Below, piece by piece: positions 57,115 through 64,000 of a DNA stretch of 64,000 bases. Positions within the stretch are counted from its first letter, which is position 1. The number at the start of each line of letters is the position of its first letter. A program made the translations under genes and the position numbers. The stretch lies in NCBI RefSeq assembly GCF_019649055.1, contig NW_026570254.1, positions 496,001-560,000 on the forward strand. Reading direction: 5' to 3'. The DNA comes from Paramacrobiotus metropolitanus. Lineage: Eukaryota; Tardigrada; Eutardigrada; Parachela; Macrobiotidae. Under the pieces are notes generated by a model. The model was not told the DNA's origin. It saw only the letters and a program-made list of their open reading frames with translations, and made no database searches.

Positions 57115-58379
57115 TTAGCCTTCCTTCTTGGCAAAGTTCAAAGCACAGGAGTTGATGCAGTAGCGTTGACCCGTGGGCTGAGGTCCGTCGTCGAAGACAT
57201 GGCCCAGATGTGCTCCACAATTCTTGCACGTCACTTCTGTCCGTTCCATTCCTGGATTGATAGCCAATAAGAGAATATTCCTTCCGACTGTGGTTAGTAC
57301 GCCGACACAAAGATGAACACGCGGGGAAGAAACACACAAAGTCGCACACTCAGTTAATGGAGAAGACCGTCACCAAGTGTTAGTAAAAAACCACAACACG
57401 CCCAAGCACTGACTCAAAAACACCGCCTCACATTAAGCATGTCATAGATCATTAATTGTATTATTTTTTACAATATTAACTAAGTAAAACTGGTAAACGT
57501 ATAGCAAACACAAAACTATACTGGTTATATGCATGCTTCAGAACTACCTCAAACACCGCCCGGCTCTACCGTACACGATACAGATATGCTACAATTATAT
57601 TTTCGTAAAATTGTACAAAGGTATAGAATTTCCCCATTGATTTTCATAAAAACCTTGCCAATTATTTAGAGGTAAGTAATAAAAGTGAGTTCTGACAAAA
57701 GCAGCTATTGACAAGTTGACAACTCTGGAACTACACCAAATTTTCGAACGGTATCAGTTATAATTTTTCTATGGAAAGCCTACTTACCTCAAAGCAAAAA
57801 CAAATCGCCGTCTTTCGTAGTGATTAGAAAAGCGCGGATACTGCAGAAAACGCAATGAATTAAATTACTGATCACTACATACCCAAGGAGAGATCCGGCG
57901 TCAAGACCACTTTGCTTTTATCAAGCACATCGGAAAACGCTGGCCAACCACATCCGCTGTTGTATTTAGAGCCACTTGAAAACAGGACTTCATTACACAC
58001 AACGCAGTGGTAGGTGCCAGGCTCCTTGTTGTTCGTGTACACTCCCGTAAAGGCCCTGTACAACGTGAAATAACTCGTCTTTATCAGCGGACTGCACAAT
58101 TACACACAATATCGCGAACTAGGAAATATTGCAAAGGAAAACATTTTTGTACACCAGCCTACCGCAGCGAAATTAAAATACTGTGTACCTTTCCGTTCCT
58201 TTCTCCTGGGTCACATGGTACTGCATGGGCGTCAATCTCTCCTTGAGATCGTCCTTATTAACCTTAAACGCAACAGCAGAAGTTGACAAACTCGCACACG
58301 TGAGAGAACGCGCCAGAACCAAGGAGCTGGCGACGGTCCACGTCCGCAGACAAGTCCGCGCGAGCTGCATTCCTGGCAT
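57115..58379 (-). CDS. MSRB: Methionine-R-sulfoxide reductase B
   Basis: Reduces the R-epimer of methionine sulfoxide in proteins, using thioredoxin. Three exons (58379-58189, 58055-57883, 57251-57115) join in phase to 166 aa. An N-terminal leader of about 35 residues, Arg/Ser/Ala-rich with no acidic residues, suggests mitochondrial targeting. The catalytic domain begins at [20 protein letters not shown]. The two zinc-binding CXXC pairs are CVVC and CKNC. The substrate-binding [10 protein letters not shown] and the [10 protein letters not shown] motif are present. The catalytic cysteine sits in RYCINSCAL, so it is a Cys form, not a selenoprotein. The first ATG (MPGMQLAR) is taken as start; the second, three codons on, is equally possible. 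Convergent with the EVA-1-like gene. Confidence 0.95.
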
Positions 58380-61312
58380 GACGGTGTCGTAATGGTGAAT
58401 AAAATGCCGAATTAATTCTTACGCACCAGGTTCGATGGTGTCTCGCTCGACATTCCTCAAAAGTTAAATCTGACAAAAACACCCATCCAATTCACGCAAT
58501 GATATTTATGATAACATTCATCATAACAAACACAACAAGGCATATCACGGCTCACCGTTCACGAAATCAGGTGCAGATAGCAGACAGCTGGATGGGTTAA
58601 CCTTATTCACGGAGAAACGTCTTTACCGAGTCCCCACTGTGGCCTTAAAAATTTGAAATCAAACAAGCCTTACGATTAAAAGATGCGAATGCGATCAAAA
58701 CTTAAAAAAACAACAGAAAATAATTTGATTTTTGAAAGTGAGTTTCAAACGCTGTCGAACAGTTGTGTTCTATACCTCACAGACTGCCGGTCAAGGGAGG
58801 TTGTTGGAGTACGGTCACTACGGGCGGATCATCAAAATCACGTATCAGATTTTTCTTGAATTATTATTATTCATATTATTCCCTAACAGACGTATTATCA
58901 AACGCATTAAATAATAATTATTATAATATTATGATCAGTTTGAAGTCTATTTTAATATTTTAAATTTTGAAGTATTATAACAGACTTGAACATGATAACG
59001 AATCCTTCGAAGAACTTCTCTGCTTCTGCACAAAATATTTGATGCCTATGCCCTTCAGCTTTATCACTACTGGGTACTCGTAGTTGTATTAACAATATAC
59101 AGTAGTAATTTATTATCGTTAGTCAACCGAGCGTTTTTCCGAAAGTGGACAAATTGCTCATGAAGTGTCGGTGGTGCAAATTTTCAAACGGAGGAACATT
59201 TCCATCGTTAGGATCCAATGCTTATTACTAAATGTCAGTCCTATTGTCTGAACGCTTTGGGCTGCGCGTTTGTAAAGGAACCATGGATCTCACGCCAGCT
59301 TCCTCATGGTCAAATGAGTATTGCTCAAAGTCAATTGCAGCCTGCTCGTACGATATGATTGTACGAAATCAATCATGGATGCCCTGCACGGACCATATAT
59401 TTATTTGAATCAAGGAAATGTAATCATGTCCGTAATTTCTCAATAAGCTGGGTTATACATGGTCAGGGGTACTTACCATTTGTCTACCAGATATTACAGT
59501 ACGCTTCTCCAAGTAGTATTAATTTTAGCATTAAATACAAGATTATGTTGTTAAATGAATACGTGCCGGCTTTGTCGTGCTTGAATACATTTCCACAGTT
59601 TGCAGTGAGGTAACGAATGGACTGCATAACCTGTTGTACGGTAGATTGCATGCATAAACCGGGTAGGTATTTATCTGTTTTCGGCCGACTTTACACTCGG
59701 ATATTCCTGTTGAAGATACAGTATAACCCTCTAGGTATATCTTAAATTAAAATAACGCACGCATAAAGAATTCTACCCCGAACATTAATAATAGTGTTTT
59801 TAAACTGACAGTGCGTAGTATGCCCGTTCGAAGGAGGGGATAAAATTTATAATGTATTGACATGCTATACGGAAGATGCACTACATCTACCGTACTAGAT
59901 GACCATCCAAACTCAGCAGATAAAGTGGGAAATAAACACTATGAACTATTTCTTATGCCTAATCCTCTGACTACTAGCAAAACACTTTACCAGTAATCCA
60001 ACTACGTGCACGAATACGATCTGGATGATGTAGTTATCCAGATAATTGTGACTTCCGGTAGGTACACACACTAATGTTTTCGCTACAGAAGACACGAGAG
60101 CTCTCATAACACAAGTTCTTATTAGCAATTGCAAGTTCACACATCACTTTTGTCTAGACTGACTTTCGCTATCCCAAAACAGATGATCACTTCTCTGCTT
60201 ATACATGGGAAAGTTAGCAAAACGTAAAACAGCGCCGACGTCATTATACGGCGCATACAATCGACCAATTAGTAAGCTCAAAACGGAAGAAACACGCATG
60301 TACTCTACCAGATAAGTACATAACGCCCTACATTACTCATGGAATGTTAGTATTATCACAATCCCCGGAGCAGCGCTGCGAATTCGCATGGCACAATTAC
60401 AGAAACAAAGAAGCGTCTCCTCCTTCTTAATGACGCTTCACGTGTCGTTTTCAGCACTATTCTCAGCTGTTTGAAATGACGCGCTCGTCCCGTTTGTTTG
60501 ACTCAGTGGATAATTATTGCAAGCCGGTTCGCTGTAGCTTTGTAGGTAATCAGAAACTCCACAACGTTAAGCCATCGTTGATAGCTGCCCTTAGAAGACT
60601 GATTACACAAGTGTGCAACAGGAAATTGAGCCAGGATACTGTACAGAACTGTGCGAGCAAGACAGCACACAGCTGCTAATGATAAAATCAGAAGCCAGGC
60701 TGCGTTGTCGGCGCCAACTTTAATTTGCAGGTTCGGTAGTTCTCTGCAATCATGTTGGTCAAAGGGATTTACGTCGGCTTCCGTGTACCGCACAGCTGCG
60801 CATGTTAATACACAATAGTGGCCGCGCGCGCGCTTCGCTAATCTCTGTCTTCTGCTGGGCGCCGTCGAATAGCACAGGATCACCTGATCCGTGTAATCGG
60901 ACTGACGTGACCGTATAAAGACTGTACGCCGATTGCACAATTCTCTGGGAATACTGCATGTATTTTTCCAACGGGATCCTGGGCGTCCCGGTGCCCGATG
61001 CGCCGGGCATTAGCGGGCGGATCATGCTGTGGCAAATTAAAAAGCCAGCGCCGCAACAGATACGCGGCGCATTTATTTAGTGCTCAGCCGGTAGTAGGCA
61101 CTGGTTGACAGCACACACTGCAGCCGTCAACATACACACGCAGTGTATCAATTCCTGCTGCACAACTGGCTGGTGCGTCTGGATTTAACAGCTCAGCGGG
61201 ATTCTACTTGATTATTCACGGGGCCTTTTTTCAGTCTCGCCGCTTAATCGGCCTCCTCCAAAAATCATTCCAACAGTTGCCAGCCCCGCTAGTTGTTCAC
61301 TTCCGGTTGATT
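58380..61312. other. Intergenic region between MsrB and Akt
   Basis: Divergent gap. The low end is the MsrB promoter. About 58850-58970 is a very AT-rich block with palindromic AATAATAATTATTATAATATT-like sequence. From about 60700 to 61312 the sequence is GC-rich (GCCGCGCGCGCGC near 60823) and is probably the Akt promoter and 5' UTR. A 145-residue minus-strand frame at 60503-60940 overlaps this block but has no recognised similarity. Confidence 0.45.
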
Positions 61313-63920
61313 ATGACCAACTCCCAGTTTCCAACAATACCCGAGGCGCCCGTTAGGATCCGTGAAGGGTGGTTAATGAAGCGAGGTGACGACGCTGTTA
61401 GCTACACAAAAATATATTTGAATGTTTTTGCTCGATTTACGGAACGCTTTTAATGTAATATAATTTATCCTATTTTTATAGATGCTTACGGTTATATTGT
61501 ATAACATCTCCCTGCTTGTGCACACGTGTACTGTTGTGTTTTAAGGCGAGCACATCAAAAACTGGCGACCACGATACTTTGTGTTGCTGTCAAATGGGTC
61601 ACTTCTGGGATTTAAGACTGCTCCCGGAGATGATTTGGCTAATCCGCTAAATGACTTTACAGTTAAAGGTAAACGTCATGCAGTTGCATGACTTGCAATT
61701 AGTCCTTTTAAGTACATATAAGTCCTTATAAGTTACTGCAGATTGCGTTTGTGAACTAATAGATGATTATAGTCTTATAACGGTTTACTTAGAATGCATA
61801 AATTATATCTGTAAAATTTAGGGAATAGGTTTTTGTAAATTATTCCGTCACTAAGTCGGTGATAATAATTTTTAGCCATGTTCAACATAGGTAATTCATG
61901 CCAGAATAAGTTTCAATCTTTTTCCGTATTTTACAACTGAGTGAACTGACTGGTGAGTTACAGTATCATGGTCAGGACCACGTACGTGTCGCTAAAGCCG
62001 GGTGTCGAAATCTTCATATACGCTTAAAATTAATGCATGACTATCATTTAGTTAGCCGAATCAAAATCAGTTCTTAAACCGGGTTAGCCTAATTAACTCC
62101 AGTTTTGAAAATAGGTGTGTACACTGAAAAATTAAAATCGTATCATAGAATTGTTAATTTAATATTTTAGCGACTTGACAATAAATAATGTATAATGTTG
62201 TTGGAATCGGGTGCCATATCCTGCTGACAAATCTGTCTGTCATCTGAATCACACACCGCAGCCGTAGTTGTCGTTGTACAACTGGGAATGTTGCTGATGG
62301 AGCGTAGACGTGCACATCACATTAACGACGTTCCTGCGTGGTTTTGCGGATTATAAAAAATTCATCGAGTTGCCAGATCTTGAGAAGACGTATTAGGTGT
62401 GATAATGGAAAAAGCATACATAGTTAATGTTGTGTAATGGATAATTTTAGATGACATGTGTTTATCAGCGCGAGTGCGGATGCAGATTGTAGCTGCTGAC
62501 AAGTAAAGTATTCCGTTGAGGCTGCCATGTTTTCCACCAGTACGAGTAAAGGGTAGGGGTAGCTTCCAACCGGGATTAACATTTTACCCCGTGAGAATGC
62601 CAGTAATGGCTTCATTACTTGGCGTTTTTATGAATGCTGCCAAGTTTTTGATGAGTTTTTAAAGTTTCATTACGAATAAAAGTGTTGTTAGGGTTAAGAC
62701 GTATTGACAACTTCGCTACGTCGGGACTATCCGCTTTTCATAGACTGGTGCAGCACAATCCCAGGGTTGTTTGCAAAGTGTGAAGGCTATTGGCATCTAC
62801 ATGCATCTTTTACTTTAAAAGCAAAAATGTATAAATGTGTACGTTGTGGTTACTGCAGAATATACCTTTGTCAGTCCAACACACCCATAGAAAAATAGAA
62901 AACACGTGCAAACCGCACATCCGGCGCGATGTACCGAAGGATTTATTGCTTACGAGAGCTAAATCCGTCGTGATTGACTGATTGTGCATCACTGTAATTT
63001 ACTACTTTATTTATTTATGAAATTAATGTCATTCTATTAGCCAGGACGTCGTCTTCTCAATTTTACTATGAGAACGACGTGAACAGAGTTACTGTTTATA
63101 TGCAGAAATGTTCGTTAAATTCCATGATAATAAACTAATAACGATAGTACCGGTACATACCTGGTTCCGATATTATAAGGCTAATTTCAGAGGTACTTTT
63201 AATTTGTAATTACATATTTACATGCTTGTTTTTTTGTTAAGGTTCGCAGATTTTGAAGACTGACCGCCCGAAACCGTTTACTTTTATCATGCGAGCTCTG
63301 CAACAAGATTCTGTCACAATAGAAAGGATGTTCCATGTGGAATCAGCCGAAGAAAGGTTGCATTAAAATTTAGCATTGTATCGCTGCATTTATTTCTGCT
63401 GTTCATAGTCATATGTCCTGTTGAGCTAGTAAATACATACTTCTATATATGCTTCCTGATTTATCACGCATATTTAATTAAGGCCACCTTTTGATAAACT
63501 GAAGACTTGAGAAGCGTTTGTATTGTACAGAAACAACTAAGTAGGTATTGTACAGTGTACCCGCCGCCGCTCACTAATTAGCTGAAAGCGCTGCTGATAG
63601 AAAGAAGAAAGGCTTAATAACTTTTAATAACCGTTAAGAAAAAGCTGCCAAACAAACTCAAATTTGTGCTGGCTTATTTTATACATTCATTGGCGTACTG
63701 CGTGAACCTTTACAAACTTGCAGTGTTATTCTTTAATTTACTTTGAAGTCTGTCTTGTTAGATACATGTCGGTATCTGTTTATGTAGGGAATTATGGTGC
63801 AGTTCCATCCAGTCGCTTGCAGACAAATTTATCGTATCCGCTGATTGTGTAGCACCCAGCATGAATACCAAAAGCGACAAGCTCTACACTGTTCGCGATC
63901 CTTCAACAACGCTAAAAATG
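61313..63920 (+). CDS. AKT: Akt/PKB serine-threonine kinase, N-terminal part (PH domain and linker), continues beyond the window
   Basis: PI3K-pathway kinase recruited to membranes by PIP3. Four coding exons are inside the window (61313-61385, 61546-61668, 63242-63356, 63788-63920), all in phase, encoding the first 148 residues. The PH domain starts at [20 protein letters not shown]; the residues equivalent to human K14, E17, R23 and R25 are all present. It continues [59 protein letters not shown] and [19 protein letters not shown]. The last exon gives the linker, ending [14 protein letters not shown] at a GTATGT donor at 63921. The kinase domain and hydrophobic motif lie outside. The start is the first ATG after a long upstream open stretch that lacks an ATG in frame; it gives a slightly longer N-terminus than human AKT1. 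Confidence 0.94.
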
Positions 63921-64000
63921 GTATGTATTTACAAATGCGGCTTTCTTGTCACGGCAGCTACAACAATTAGGAAATTTAATTCATGTATTCATCTCCTTTC

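Noticed and set aside
60503-60940. 145-residue minus-strand frame upstream of Akt
   Set aside because: It lies in a GC-rich probable promoter where stops are rare, shows no recognised domain, and its hydrophobic segment is not N-terminal.
1-64000. tRNA, rRNA and CRISPR features
   Set aside because: No sequence with a tRNA-like B box plus acceptor-stem pairing, no rRNA block and no spaced direct-repeat array was seen on reading both strands.

Overview
The window is nuclear DNA from an animal: intron-rich genes with GT-AG splice sites, AATAAA signals and metazoan-only families (an R7-type RGS protein, a G-protein gamma subunit, a neuropeptide-type GPCR, an EVA-1-like SUEL-lectin receptor, Akt). 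Proteins look invertebrate and the genes are fairly compact; a tardigrade, mite or similar small bilaterian would fit, but the sequence alone does not settle the species. All gene models below were assembled by hand from exon conservation, splice sites and codon phase.

Layout. 1-2203: no gene seen. 2204-6585: a decayed tyrosine-recombinase (DIRS/Ngaro-like) retrotransposon on the minus strand (gag with zinc knuckles, RT-RNase H, YR) bounded by nested direct repeats. 7445-14334 (+): R7-family RGS protein, 14 coding exons. 18805-21419 (+): G-protein gamma subunit. 22536-27018 (-): RED/IK splicing factor, 16 coding exons, with a 0.9-kb terminal-inverted-repeat element in one intron. 28557-31077 (-): protein disulfide isomerase. 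31664-33019 (+): intronless L-2-hydroxyglutarate dehydrogenase, divergent from PDI. 33319-35027 (-): TRMT5 tRNA m1G37 methyltransferase. 35739-37230 (+): unrecognised basic, low-complexity protein. 37655-39338 (-): proteasome alpha subunit PSMA1. 41263-46113 (+): rhodopsin-class neuropeptide receptor of the neuromedin-U/pyrokinin type. 51630-56329 (+): EVA-1-like single-pass receptor with two SUEL lectin domains (5' end not found). 57115-58379 (-): MsrB. 61313 to the window end (+): the PH domain and linker of Akt/PKB, cut by the edge.

The genes do not form one pathway, but the first two are functionally linked: R7 RGS proteins carry a gamma-like GGL domain that binds Gbeta5, and a true Ggamma gene lies 4.5 kb downstream. 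PDI, MsrB, RED, TRMT5 and PSMA1 are housekeeping genes packed tightly between 22 and 39 kb, often head-to-head or tail-to-tail. The gaps at 14.3-17.9, 46.1-51.6 and 58.4-61.3 kb hold no gene I can support. The most unusual items are the repeat architecture of the retrotransposon, the inverted-repeat element in the RED intron, the orphan gene at 35.7 kb and a near-perfect 64-nt hairpin in an EVA-1 intron.
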